Assembly: GCF_010093595.1 (NCBI RefSeq)
Contig: NW_022985453.1
Location: forward strand, 954,897-1,018,896
Origin: Mytilinidion resinicola
Taxonomy: Eukaryota; Ascomycota; Dothideomycetes; Mytilinidiales; Mytilinidiaceae
DNA: 64,000 nucleotides
Direction: 5' to 3'
Numbering within the stretch: position 1 is the stretch's first letter; each line of letters begins with the position of its first letter. Shown piece after piece: positions 33,310 to 45,092 of this stretch. The position numbers and the translations under genes are program-made. Below the pieces are notes generated by a model, which was given only the letters and a program-made list of their open reading frames with translations, was not told where the DNA came from and ran no database searches.

Positions 33310-35215
33310 TCAAACAACCCTCTTAGATACCTTCATCATCATCCCACCCCTCGGCTTCGCCTCAAACCCCAACTCTTGAAACGCGACATCGCCTACTACG
33401 GTATCCAAATCCGTCCATTCACACCGCGGCTTCTCATTCGGCACAACGTTTGCACACTCAAAGTCAAATTCCCGCGCAGTCAATAGCAGCACAATCCTCA
33501 TCTCGTCCATCGCGAGTTCCTTTCCTAAACACCCCCTGGGACCGAGCTCAAACGGCCGATACGCATTGCGTGGTATCTCCACCTCAGCGCCGTCCAAAAA
33601 CCGCTCTGGGCGGAACTCCTTCGGCGACGGGAAGATGGAGGGGTTGAGGTGCATCGTCGGGTGCGCCAGGCAGATCATGTGGGCGGCGGTTGGGAGCTGG
33701 GCGCCGTTGTAAGGAAGGTGCCCCGTACGATCCCCAGAGCGGACGACGAAGCCGACGGGATATAGGCGGAGTGTTTCCTTGATTACACCGGTGGTGTAGG
33801 GGAGGTCGTTGAGCCTGTACGGGGTGTCGCGGATCATGTCGTGCGTGGTGATGGTGGAGGGAGAGAAGACGGCGTCGTGCTCAGCGCGCAGACGTGCGAG
33901 GGCGACGGGATGGAGGGAGAGCAGCATGAATATGTAGCAGAGGGTGTCGGTTGTGGTACCCTGGCCGCCCATGAGGATTGCTTTCAGGTTGACGAGCATC
34001 ATGTTCATGAACTTCTTGTCTAGGATCTCTGCCGTGCTTTTGTTCGAGTTCTTGAACTCCTCTAAGCGGTCGAAGAGGAGGAGGTCGAGGATGCTGAGGC
34101 CTCTTCGTGATTTCAGCTCGACGTTGTCTCGTTTGATTTCAGCGACTCTCTCGATGATCTTTTGCTTGACGTAGCGGTTATCGCGCCAGCTGGCTGCTTT
34201 GCGCTTCAGGATGTGGACGGCTTTCGTGATTGGGTTCCAGGATTCCCGCTGGATGACCCAGTTCTCCTGGATACCCTTCATGTCTTTCAACCACGCGCTC
34301 TCGATCGTCTGTGCGTGGAAGAGGATGTTATACACCGTCATTCCGGTAGTATCGAACAGTAGTTGTGATAGCTGCTTCTCCAACGAAAACACCTCCCCAG
34401 TCTCCGCAAATTTCTTCAGCTTGTCCCCGAAAACCTTTACTTGGTCTGAAACCATAGCCGACATATTCTTGATATGCGTCGAATTGAACGCTGGACTGAC
34501 CATACGATGAAGCACCCTCCATTCTTCCCCATTGACCGCAGCAATGTTGCCAGATCCGACAAGCGGTTCCAGCACGTCGGCATTGGCGTGATGCTTGGGA
34601 TAGACCTTCAGCACGGTATGCTGAGCGGTGTCGGGATCTGTGATGACAAGCCAGGGTTCCGTGACAGGCCAAAGGTCGAGGTAGAATGCTCCTGGGAGGT
34701 CGTACTTTTGAGACATGGTTGTGACGAGGGCGTGTGGATGCATGTTTGATGGGAACATGGCTGTCATTTCCCCCATGAGCTTTAAGTGGCCCCATAGAAA
34801 GCTGTGTGGAGGTTTTGGCTACGAGGACGTCAGTTTCAAACTGTGTGGCACTCAAGTTAGAGTACTTGGATGAGTCTTGCTTCGGGATAGGTGTAGGTAC
34901 GCCTATCTACCACAGCTTGTGGACATCTATCGAGGTGTCAAGCTTGCCAAAACGGTACGGTCACATCTCACACCAAGCATTGGCCGACCAATGCACCTCG
35001 CCATGTATTAGTCAAGAGCGATGAGCAGTGAACCTCTCAATAACGAGGGACTGCCTGCTTGGGCTGAAGAGCATCGAGGAAAGCTGCAAAGAAACCACCC
35101 CACCTACCAAATTTCTATACGATCTTCTCACCCTCACCAACTTTGCAATAAAATAGACCAGCCATGCTGTGAGAATCGACAGGCCAACCTGCAGCGTAAA
35201 ACGACTGATGAACAT
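33310..35215 (-). CDS. Cytochrome P450 monooxygenase
   Basis: Exon 1, 35215-35108, encodes an N-terminal membrane anchor (GLSILTAWLVYFIAKLV). Exon 2, 34818-33310, encodes the rest; total 538 residues. The join RSYRNL / PKPPHSFLWGHLKLMG gives the usual Pro-rich hinge of ER-bound P450s. The intron is long for this window (289 nt), so a missed small exon cannot be excluded. Diagnostic motifs are present: I-helix GGQGTTTDT, K-helix ETLR, the PERF block FRPERFLDG, and the heme loop FELGPRGCLG with the Cys ligand near residue 466. It lies in the ER membrane and should need cytochrome P450 reductase. Sequence such as WRVLHRMVSPAFN fits the CYP4/CYP52-like clan, but I cannot name the family or substrate. 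Its upstream neighbour on the same strand is a broken reductase, so this may be the remains of a small metabolic cluster. Confidence 0.9.
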
Positions 35216-35985
35216 GATGAAATTGAGGTTGCACAGATTCCAGATAGTACACCTCGTTGGAGATGGCAGCAATGAGACGCGTGTAGTCAGCCAGGCCCCA
35301 AGCTGACCGGCAGAGGTCCCAGCCCTTATAACTGTGTGGCTGCGCACCCTCCCGACGGATTCGCCAGGAGGAGGATCATCATTAGCAAGCTCGTCTATTC
35401 TAGGTGTTACGGCGCGAGGAGAGGCATCAAAGCGGCCGAAGCTTCTTTAGTCGTCAGCATGGCGTTGTTAGCCTACGGCCGGTCGACGAGTAGGAGTAGG
35501 CTTGCGATCCGCGCTAGGATAGCAAGTCAGTGTCGTGTCAGCTTTAAGATAAGTATCGCTTAAGTAGATAGATAACTGTTGAGAAAGAATAAGAAGAGAG
35601 TTGACTAAAGAAGATTTTCGTTTAGGTGTTAGTAGTAGAACTAGTTGATTGAAGCCCGCATGGCTCTACACTTGTCTCGTCATTCAGCACAGCTTCGCTG
35701 ATAGATCTGCAGTAGCTTTTTCATCGTAAATGTATGAAGGCTAATCCAATCGTGTCGAAGATGCACTCTCATGAAACATATGATTGCTGTTGACAAGTCC
35801 AACCACGAACTCCGCATCCCAGATTCTGATCTCACATCCCCGCCTCCTTGCGACATCGGGAAGCTCGGGCCCTGACAAATAGCGCCCCACCAAGTACCAC
35901 GTCCTACCAGGCCTACAAAGTGTCCTCTTCAACTGAATATAATGCAATAACATTTCCCCCTACATCTTATCCTTTCTCTGTCAGC
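35216..35985. promoter_or_regulatory. Divergent promoter region between P450 and ChaC genes
   Basis: About 770 bp shared by the minus-strand P450 and plus-strand ChaC gene. Short frames are chance. No recognised operator. Confidence 0.4.
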
Positions 35986-37170
35986 ATGGCGGACGATAAC
36001 TTCGGCGCAAACGACGACTTCTGGCTTTTCGGCTACGGGTGCGTTTCCTTTCCAACACTCACCTCGGTACTAGATCCTAATAATAGTTTAATTCGTAGAA
36101 GTCTAATATGGAAGCCACCGCCACATTATGGTAAGAACCTCGACTTTGCTAATGCACTAAAGAAGCAGCGGTCGATATACACGCATTCGGGCAATCAGGC
36201 TGATTTTTAATTTGACCTAAGATCTGAGAGTCCCCGGCTACATCGAGGGCTACGTGCGGCGGTTCTGGCAGGTACACACCCTTCCCATCCAAAGCCATTC
36301 GCGAAACAGTCCGGGTGAATCACATAGGAGCGATCAGAGCTAATGAGCAATCATGTAGGCGAGGTGAGTTCTTATCACGTGACCTATCTCAGGAATAAAC
36401 CAAAAGCTAAGTTGGTGTATCTACGAGTAGCGAGGACCACCGCGGCACGCCCGAAGCGCCAGGACGAGTCGTCACGCTAATTGACCGCGCGCATTGGGAG
36501 ACGCTTGTTGACGAGGTTGGTTTCCCGCTCTCCTATCACCTAGCTCCCTTTTTATGTCTCAATCCCCTGCCACCGCGTCCACCCCCTAACCAACCACTAG
36601 CACCCCTCCCCCCACCTCACCTGGGGCGCTGCGTACCACATCCCCCAGCAGCACGTGGCCGAAGTCCGCAACTACCTCGACATCCGCGAGATCAACGGGT
36701 ACAGTATCCAATACACGCCCTTCCACCCCTCACACAGCCCCGCCGACCCCTCGGTCCCAAAGCCGATCAAATGTCTAGTGTACATCGGCCTTCCTGAAAA
36801 CCCGCAATTCCTCGGCCCGCAAGACCCCCAGGAACTCGCAGCGCATATCTTGAAGAGTCGGGGGCCGAGCGGGGAGAATAGAGGTACGTGACGGAAGCAT
36901 CCCTGGGAAGAAAGAGTTGCGAAGTCGGATTGCGTGAACGCTGATTGAGCGATAGAGTATCTCTTTATGCTGGAAGAGGCGTTACTTGGCCTGAGTCCGG
37001 AGAGTGGGGATGGGCATATTAGTGATCTGGTGTCGAGGTGTAGGGAGATCGAGGGGAAAGAATACAAGGGCGACGACGGAAAGAGAGTAGAAATAAAGAG
37101 AGCGGATTTCGGTGGGGTAGAATTGCATAAGGTCGGTAGTACGGAGGAGCAGGAGGAGGTTGAGAAGTAG
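35986..37170 (+). CDS. ChaC-type gamma-glutamylcyclotransferase, seven exons
   Basis: Exons: 35986-36038, 36099-36130, 36222-36271, 36359-36363, 36431-36515, 36601-36883 and 36956-37170, giving 240 residues. All introns are GT-AG, 60-91 nt. The product degrades glutathione to 5-oxoproline and Cys-Gly in the cytosol (family knowledge). Diagnostic blocks are rebuilt only by splicing: LFGYG + SLIWKPPPHY, then VPGYIEGYVRRFWQ + AS + EDHRGTPEAPGRVVTLI, then LTWGAAYHIP. YG-SLIW is the substrate-loop signature, and the FWQ-x-S-x-DHRGTP block is the strongest ChaC hallmark. Exon 4 is only 5 nt (GCGAG), supplying Ala and part of Ser; skipping it breaks the frame. The catalytic Glu is probably in YLDIREINGY, the usual position in the family. 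Confidence 0.9.
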
Positions 37171-37856
37171 AGGTCTGTGGACTTGAGTGTCGCGTAAGGT
37201 CGGCAGAGCGGCGCCGAGATGTTAGAGGTGTTGGATGGAAATCGTTGCATTCGGTTTGAATAATAGAATCCACCTTGCTAGAGCTCGTACGGTTGCGAAT
37301 AAATGTAGGGTGAGAGTAGTGTGAAGCACACAGCTGATGCTTGAAAATGAGCATTCGGTTGAACGTAAGGCCCCTTCATTAATCCAAATATAAGCTGAGA
37401 TTTTCCGATTGACCCACTACTGCTACGGCAGCACCTCCTGAACCCGATCTGTATTGGCAATAGGCAGGAATGAGCTTAGATTGAACGCCACCTGACGGTA
37501 GTGTTATCATCGGCGTCTTGGTTCGCATCGTAGTTCGATTCGGCTCAGAAGCCTCCGTCCATAACCTGCTGGAAATAAAACGTTGAGAGTATGCAAGGTA
37601 TCAAGTTCGTGAATTATCAAAGCAGAGTATTCCTTCCCAAAACATTTTGGTAATGCTGGGATCGGCTAGGCATTTTATAGTCGTAAATCGTATCGGACAT
37701 AAGGCCGTCTTGTTCGTTGTGATTTGAGCACTATTTGGGCTTACTGGTAGGACAAGGGATTTGAATCTCTTGAAGCCAACATCTAGATAGCATTGTCAGA
37801 TTCTGTGCGACAGAGTAACGACTCTCAACAACGCTAACACACGGGGGAGGGGTCGT
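37171..37856. other. Intergenic between convergent genes, no gene seen
   Basis: About 690 bp of 3' flanks shared by the convergent ChaC and TF-like genes. No feature found. Confidence 0.5.
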
Positions 37857-40150
37857 TCAAGGTGTGATACGGACATAGAATAACCCAGCATCATATAGTC
37901 CTTCATCTCCAAACACCCTCGCTCCGATCGGTTTCGGGACTATCTGCCCTTCGAAGTCGAACCAGGTCTTTGTTTGCCAACGGTGGTAGTCGACGTCGGG
38001 AACCTGGAACTGGAGCGGTCCGGTGGAGTAGATATCTATGGATATCGCTAATGGCCCGAGCCTAGTGGGTGTAACGGTTAAGTATGAGTATGGACTCTGA
38101 GTGGGAGGTGTTGGCGATCCTCTAACCTGAGCAGGGAGATCTCGTCCCATAATCGTTTGGCCGCTGGGTTGAGTTTGAAGCCCACCCATACACATTGCTC
38201 TAAGCGCTCAATCAAGCTGCAAGAGGATGCTATTCCGAACTCGCCGCAAGCTACGGTGAGCTGGCGTATGAACCATGAGAAGTCTTGGGCACCGAGGGTG
38301 GCGATGGCGCCGATGGATAGAATCCAGAGAAGAAGATCCGGACAGGACATCCAGTCTTGACGGCATATAGCTCTGAGAGCGTCTTGTAGTCGTTTGCTTA
38401 GGGGAAAGTGTAGATAGTGTGGTTCAGCGTTGGGCGACACAGCTTCCGAGACTCCAACAACGAAGATCAGGAGGGCGATGCAAAGTGCCTCTTCGATCGG
38501 CATGCGAACGGATTCGGTATTTGAGTCATTGCGCAGCCAGCGAAGGAAGAGGCATTCGAGTACGCTGGAGTGGTTTTGGATATCGAGAGGGTCCAGAGGG
38601 CAGGCTGGATCTTCAAACCAAGCATTGAGGTCCGCCGCGAAGTTCAGCAAATCGTCGACGAGTTCGATGAGCGAATCTCTTACGTTGGCCGCTCGGCAGA
38701 GGTTGATGAAGTGCTGCGAAATGCCGGGTCGGTAGGCGGATGAGTTTGGATTTCGCGATGAATGTGTTGGATCAAGGGGTGAGAGGTATGGGGGCTCGAA
38801 AGAAGCAATGGCATGTGCCGTGCTATGCCTGTATGCTCAGTCAGCACTGCTATCCGGTTTGGGAATACAAGTCGAGCCACAACACACCAAAGTATAAACG
38901 CCTGTAGACACCGGTGAGTCCTGATTGCTCTCAGCCCGCCCCGCAGTTCCACCATGCGTCGCAAGCCATTTAGATGGATCATGCGCTGATTGGGTTCCTC
39001 CCCGTCGCCCGATGTCTCGTCGTGGAAGAATGGCAGCAATAGGCTTTCTTCAACACACAGCAGGTTGAACACCGCGGCAATATTAGCATCTGAGATACCC
39101 AGCTCGGGATCTGAGAGAGCTGCGTTTATGGCGGCTACAGCCTGCGCCTTGTGGTATACGATGCTGAAGTAAGAACCCTTGCCTACAATATATAAATGCA
39201 CGGCGGCAGCACATAACAAGCTGTGCATGAAGGCGCTATTTCCCAAAGCTCTGCCAAACCAGTCCGTCCTTATCAGGTCTGATTGATGACGTATGTCGAC
39301 GGCTATTGTGCCAGGTGACATGACAGAAAGAACTGCAGCTTGCCGTTAGTGCCTATGCAAGCGTGTAAGGTGCTGGCTGAAACCAGACATCATTCGTGGG
39401 GGAGTGGGAAGATAGCGCATGTAGCCGAAATATCCTGCTGGCGCGACATGAACAAGTCCTTAAGTAGGGTGGTTCGCCAGACTTTCGTGGGCGAGAGGCC
39501 ACAGCACTTGCTCCAGCGATGCAGATCTTCAAGCCCCAACCACAAACAACTTCAGCCTCTCGCATAGTAAAACAGAGCAACGAGAATGCAGACTCACAGT
39601 GAGTCAGGAGCTCGGACACCCTTGAGTCTACCTCGACAGGGAAACTCCCAAAAGGATCCAGGAGCCCTTCCGAGACGATGCCGGCAGTTCGAAACGAGGT
39701 ACTAGGTGGGAGCAGGATGCACCGGGGACATAGGGACTGGCCTGGCTGACAAGTAAAAATCTGGCACTCGATGCACACAGTCTGCTTGGACAAGAAGACG
39801 CTGTTGTCGGTATAGGAGCCATACTGTGCATACTCAATATCACCAACGCTGGGAAGATCGGCAGGCGTTTGCGGCGTTGTCGGCTGGGTCAAGGGCGCAT
39901 CAGGTGTGCCGACACTCGCTGAATCAGAGCTCCTCCTCGCTGAGGCTTGTTTGCCGGCATTTTTACTTGTTGACCATGGCCGCTCCCTTCGGGCCCGTTG
40001 CATGACAAATGATCGAGCATTGCGACGCCCTTGGCGGGAACCTTGCGCGGGCTTGGAGGAGTCGATGAAGAGGAAGGCCTGCGGAGGTTGCGCTTGCTGC
40101 TGGTTCGACTTCTCCTTGCCCTTGGATGGGATGCCCTTCCGGTCCTCCAT
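37857..40150 (-). CDS. Fungal transcription-factor-like protein without Zn2Cys6 domain
   Basis: Four exons, 40150-39598, 39332-38888, 38828-38127 and 38061-37857, give 634 residues; introns are 265, 59 and 65 nt, all GT-AG and in phase. The N-terminus has FLFIDSSKP, then a basic GRRNARSFVMQRARRERPW block. The middle and C-terminal parts (LIRTDWFGRALGNSAFMHSL, NLLCVEESLLLPFF, HLNGLRRMVELRGGL, FILWHSTAHA, DLNAWFEDPACPLDPLD) match the fungal-specific transcription factor domain of the PF11951 type. No Zn2Cys6 cluster is seen. Near residue 130 a compact CIECQIFTCQPGQSLCPRC cluster occurs, which could bind zinc. The last exon adds about 67 residues (GPLQFQVPDVDYHRWQ, GARVFGDEGLYDAGLFYV) and is less certain; without splicing there the protein would end shortly after WDEISLLR. 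The 265-nt first intron contains another stretch of open frame and could hide an exon. Confidence 0.75.
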
Positions 40151-41710
40151 CGTCTATCCGCATCCAGGGCTCCACGGGAAGGCTTCAAGAGAGGTAGAAG
40201 AGGGGATTTGAGACGGGCAAGGCTAAGATAGCGCTTTTGTGGAAAAGTAGCCCAGGATTGCCTATTTGATGCGCATGGTGCGTTGACCTACTGCCCGTCG
40301 CTGCTGCATCGAAACGATGGCGGTACTGAGGCGTGGAGGGGCGACAGTTAACAATGCCCGTATGAGGTTAGCCCCTGAGGCGCATTGCCGTTCGGATAGC
40401 TGGGGTAGAGTAGCTGCAGCCGAAGTGGCGCGCGTGTCTAGGCCAGTGTTCCTGGATTCAGCCTTGCTGTCGGACTCGATATCATCGGCCTGTTCCTCTG
40501 AGCATGAGATTTCCTGTACGTTGTCAGCGTTTCTTGGTCGAAGAAATTCTACGTACCTCTGTCTGGAGCGATGTGCCGGTAGAATAAGGATGCCTCGCTG
40601 CGGCGACTGGCTGACGGATGCATAGGTCGCCTTCGCAAGGACGTTACGGACATTTCTTTGGTTGCTCGGTAACGAATAACGCCGTGGGAGGGTCGATTAG
40701 CGCCCAGACGCCCTGGTTGCAGGAGGAGAGATGCAAAGAGGATGGGCCCTGGGGCGATGGCGAGAAAGAGACAGGGAGAGCGCTATGCCTAGAGCGGGAT
40801 AGGTGTGAACTGATGTCGAGGCTAACGGGTGTCATCACCAGACGAGAAACATGTAAGAGGGCCATCCGTAACGGTGCTCAGATCGAGTGCGTTCCGCAGT
40901 TATATGCAAAGCATCTACGTCTCTCCTCGATCGTCATTGACAGCATATTCGGGTAGGGCTGAGCATCAACTCCGCCGTTAGCATCTGCCGATCAACGTTC
41001 GTACAGCAGGCTTCAGGTAGGCGTGCATATGGCGTGCTGGTCGTTATCTCTCTCCAATGGCCAAGGCCTTCCGTCTCCAGATAGAACAACCACGTGAGGA
41101 TCGAGGAGTTGCGGGGATGGGGAGATGTTGACCATATGGTTTTCCTAAAGCGGTTAGCTCTGGATCGGACTCAATCCATGGACCTGGCCTTTGATACGTG
41201 TACGCAACCACATATTCGGCTACCCGGTGCCGCCAAGCTTACCGACCGCTCGTAACGGCTGATGTAAGTACTTCCTAGGTTGTTGCAATCCATTTGACAT
41301 ACACATGTCGAACCATGGTGCCAAGTATACCAGGATAGACTCCTGCATCCTTCTATCAATATGATGGACAACATGATGGAGGCGCTTCATATAGATAGAG
41401 GGCTTTGGCTAGTAGCCCAACACATATCGCGCACGTAAAAAAGCACAGGGACAGGGCTCGGGACTGATTCCCTTGAACTAGCACATGCCCATCACGTGAC
41501 TATTGAACCACGTTTCGCCTGCTTCCGGCATCGACAATTCCGCCGAGCCATCATTGGCAAAGATTCCTTGGAACCTTGGACCCCCCCCTCCACGTATACC
41601 AGCCGGAACGCTTCACTCTGAACAGGGCGAATCGCTCGAGAGGATGCGCGTGCGGTTGTCTCCTCTCAGCGCCTCCAGTTCTTTCCTCCGTTACCTCCGC
41701 CTCTCAGAAC
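40151..41710. promoter_or_regulatory. Divergent intergenic region, TF-like gene and ZIP transporter
   Basis: 1.56 kb between divergent genes. Open frames of about 60-110 codons on both strands (for example 40317-40625 and 40618-40956) have no features. I looked for a zinc-responsive element near the transporter and saw no clear one. Confidence 0.45.
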
Positions 41711-43229
41711 ATGTCACATTATGACGGGACCAATCCCGCAACCAGTACGTTTTAAGCCCCCATTGCTCAAAGTGCTTTCCAACAATGACTGACCATGCGA
41801 TCGCTTGATCTAGGCCTGACATGGTCCGAAGTCCCGACTCATATCCTCCGCGCCGAGCTGCAACGACGACAGGACGCCGAAAACCCACCGCCATGTGGGA
41901 CAAAAGGAGGAAAAGGCCACTATAATACCGCCGCGCATGTTGCCGCGCTGATAATAATACTAACTCTGAGCACGGCTGGTGCGTTCGCGCGCGGCTACCA
42001 GCCTAGGGCTGAAGAAATACTGATTGGTAACAGCGTGCTCTTTTCCCATCATCGTCCGCCGCTTTCCACGCCTCCGCGTCCCTCACCAGATCCTCTTCCT
42101 CTCGCGACACTTTGGCACCGGCGTCTTGATAGCGACTGCTTTCGTCCACCTCCTCCCGACCGCTTTTCAATCCCTAACGGATCCATGCCTCCCCTACTTC
42201 TGGAACCAGGGCTATCCGGCCATGCCCGGCCTCATCGCCATGACCTCGGTCTTGATAGTTGTGGGGATAGAAATGTTCTTTGCGTCTAGAGGGGCCGGGC
42301 ATATCCACACGACAGACTATGATGCGTTCCCGGGGGATGATACTGAACACCGGGCATTTCGGGACAGCCACACACGACCACTGCATAAACGGAGCAACAG
42401 CTTTGGAAGATTTAGATCAGGCAGTTACGGACATCCCCCAGATCTCGTGCTTAGCGATATAGCAGAGTCGTCTGAGGGTTTAATGGCAGGACGGTCACCC
42501 TCGGTCCCCACGACATCTCCACTTCCACCAACCACAGACAAACGAGATTCAGCAGATGATGAAGATGATTCAGATCTCGAACTCGACGAATTACACCCCA
42601 TACCTGGCGATGACGACGAATCCGGACTCCTAAACGGCAACTCGAAGCCTCGGGGATTTGCAAACCGCCATAATCATAATCACAACCACAATCACGCGCC
42701 AGGGGCCACCAATCCCGAGGACCTCACCGAAGCCCAGCAAAGGAAACTGTTCCTCCAATGCATGCTCTTAGAAGCCGGCATCCTCTTCCACAGCGTCTTC
42801 ATCGGAATGGCCCTCTCCGTCGCAGTGGGCACCTCCTTCATCGTGCTCCTCGTCGCCATCTCCTTCCATCAAATTTTCGAAGGCCTAGCCCTAGGCGCGC
42901 GAATCGCAGCCCTCCGCTTTGACCCGTCGTCTCCGAAACCCTGGCTCATGGCTCTCGCGTACGGCACTACCACGCCGATCGGGCAAGCTATCGGACTTGG
43001 GATTCACAATCTGTATGATCCAGCGAGCCAGACAGGCCTGCTTATGGTCGGAGTCATGAACGCGATCAGTAGCGGACTGTTGCTCTTTGCAGGCTTGGTT
43101 GAATTGCTAGCGGAGGACTTTTTGAGCGATGAGAGCTACGTGACGCTTTATGGGCGGCGGCGATTAGAAGCGTGCGCAGCAGTGGTTGGTGGAGCCCTTT
43201 TAATGGCGCTGGTGGGTGCGTGGGCATAG
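41711..43229 (+). CDS. ZIP-family zinc transporter
   Basis: Exons 41711-41744, 41814-41978 and 42034-43229 give 464 residues; introns are 69 and 55 nt. The start is MSHYDGTNPAT + SLTWSEVPTH. The first transmembrane segment (AAHVAALIIILTLSTA) is split from the next by intron 2, which restores ACSFPIIVRRFPRLRVP. TM2 carries HFGTGVLIATAFVHLLPTAF and TM3 follows at MPGLIAMTSVLIVVGIEMF. The long cytosolic loop between TM3 and TM4 is acidic and ends in a His/Asn run (HNHNHNHNH), the usual zinc-binding loop. TM4 has the ZIP signature histidines in HSVFIGMALSVAVG and TM5 in ISFHQIFEGLALGA; TM6-8 follow. It should carry Zn2+ into the cytosol at the plasma membrane, as in Zrt1/Zrt2-like proteins. In-frame read-through of intron 2 would disrupt the TM region. 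Confidence 0.92.
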
Positions 43230-44234
43230 GCATCTTGAATCACACTGTGTATGTCACTTTCGTCTTTGCGGTCATTTAGCAGCATGGCAACGGCGCATTA
43301 GGGTTTTTCCAGGATATATATGGAGCAACCTCACAGTTGGATTTTAACATGCATCTTTTCCGCTGCGTAGGTATTGAAGAATAGCATTGCCTCAGTAGAG
43401 ACAGCATTCGTGTGCATAAGCTCAATCTGATTGTCAGGCGTGCTCCAACCAGGCTCATCCATCTGAGACAAGTGTCTAGAAAAGGCATGCGCTCTGCTCT
43501 AACTGTTGGTTAACTTAGAATACATCACGTGACTGTCATCGGGAGTGAGTCTCCATGTTTGCCTCGTATGTCCCAACAGCTTCGCCTCTCGTGCAACATC
43601 AAACGAACCTAGTCAATCGTCAGGAGAGGAGTGGAGCCATCACAGTGTCTCTGAAATCCCGATCTCGGGTCTATATATGCACTCGAAGCCTTAATACCTG
43701 TGCTACTAAACAGCCTCGTGCCTCCTATGTCTATTTTTATCTATAAATAAACCATGTGGCCCCTTTATTTTTCCCTGTTCCGATCTTTTTCTCCGCAATT
43801 CGGCCCTATGAGATCCTGCCTGCTTCGCCTCAAGGCGTTGCAACCCGTGATATTTTAGTGCCAAGACGCGCCCCTTTGGCCGCCGATCTCTGCATCGTTC
43901 GTAAGAGGCCACCGCTCTCCTGTCACGACACCACACACTCTCATCAAAACTCGTATACGTTTGCGCCATACGGCGAAGCCAACCTGTACGTAAGGTTCAG
44001 CGCCCCTGGCGTGACGTACGAAGACGAGGGCTGGGGTCGGGTCGGGAGGCTGGGACACGGAGCGCCTGAAACACCATGTGGCTGGTGCCGCGTCCGTATA
44101 ACCCCATTCGCGTCACTGTATGGAGCAGCTCTGCGGGCTATGCCCCGGCTAGCGCTGATGTAATGGGCGCCTGGTATTGATCGCAGCGATCCACTGATGT
44201 CTCATATGTAGGAGGGCTGCAATGCTTTGCTCGG
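43230..44234. other. Intergenic, no gene seen
   Basis: About 1 kb. A 135-codon frame at 43756-44163 and its antisense frame 43706-43969 have no recognisable content and no conserved-looking composition. Confidence 0.5.
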
Positions 44235-44240
44235 TATAAA
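44235..44240 (+). promoter_or_regulatory. Candidate TATA box for the GPI protein gene
   Basis: TATAAA, in the context CTCGGTATAAAGGC, about 176 bp before the ATG at 44416. It is followed by a pyrimidine-rich, A-poor leader. The position suits a long 5' UTR; not proven. Confidence 0.4.
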
Positions 44241-44415
44241 GGCAAACCCGCTCTCAGCTTTCTCTAAGACATCGTCACTCCATCCGTCAATACCACTCCA
44301 ATCTCTCAACTACTCTCGCTTTAATACAAGTACTGACCTCTCCCACTCACCATCTGACTATCTCAAACCTCCAACTCTCTCATCTCTTCTGAATTACTAT
44401 CACATCTCCGCCACA

Positions 44416-45092
44416 ATGAAGACCTTCGCAGCAACCGCCCTCCTCGCAACCCTCCTCTCCACCGCCTCCGCCGCAACCGTCACCCTCCAAACAACCCAGT
44501 GCCTCCAACCCGTCGACCTCCAAACCTTCACCGTTACTCTCGGCGAGCTCTACACCAAAGAACGTACGTCTACCCCCCTGTCCCCCTTCTCCCACCCACC
44601 CCTCTAACACCTTCAAAAACAGTACAAGAAGTCTGCGGCATCAAACTCCTCTCCGCCACCGGCACCGCCCTCAGCGCCGTCTCCTGCCACGCCTACAAAG
44701 ACGCCGCCGGCACCAGTTCGGGCTCCGCGCCCTTCAACTCGACCTCCCCCGCGCTGATCGCCACAAATCCCGTGCAGGTGGGCTCGGTGCTGTGCGTCAA
44801 CGATGGCGTACACGCGAGTAGCAGCGGCCTCGTGCCGAAGAGCGTGGGGAACGCGACCACGCCGACGGGGTTTGTGTCGAGCGGGAAACTGATAGGCACG
44901 GGCGTGCCGAGTGGGTTGAGCACTGGGGTCAGGAATGGGACGGTGACGGCGACGATGACGCGGACGCCGACGGTTACGAAGGGGGGGCCGACGGGGACGC
45001 AGACGGCGAGTGGGACGAGTACGGGGGGTGCGGCGATGGCGACGGTGGGGCTTGCGGCGGGGTTGGTGGGCGTGGTGGCGATGGTGTTGTAG
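44416..45092 (+). CDS. Secreted GPI-anchored surface protein
   Basis: Exons 44416-44563 and 44623-45092 give 205 residues. The 59-nt intron has a GTACGT donor, a CTAAC branch and an ACAG acceptor, and joins LYTKE to LQEVCGIKLLSATG. The signal peptide is MKTFAATALLATLLSTASA. The mature part has four Cys (TTQCLQPVD, EVCGI, VSCHAY, VLCVNDG) and a globular region of about 90 residues, then a Gly/Thr/Ser-rich stalk. The C-terminus (STGGAAMATVGLAAGLVGVV) is a GPI-attachment signal. It should reside in the plasma membrane or cell wall. N-glycosylation sites NST and NAT are present. I do not recognise a named domain. Confidence 0.8.

Noticed and set aside
29671..35215. Secondary-metabolite gene cluster
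   Set aside because: Only a P450 and a broken reductase are present; no backbone synthase, transporter or pathway regulator next to them.
39343..39597. Extra exon (RWSKCCGLSPTKVWRT-like) inside the first TF intron
   Set aside because: It is open, but joining it gives no in-frame link to MSPGTIAVD downstream, while skipping it gives a clean LLTH-FLSVMSPG junction.
43706..44163. Opposed 87- and 135-codon frames as small genes
   Set aside because: No start context, domain or signal peptide; they overlap antisense and neither has protein-like composition.
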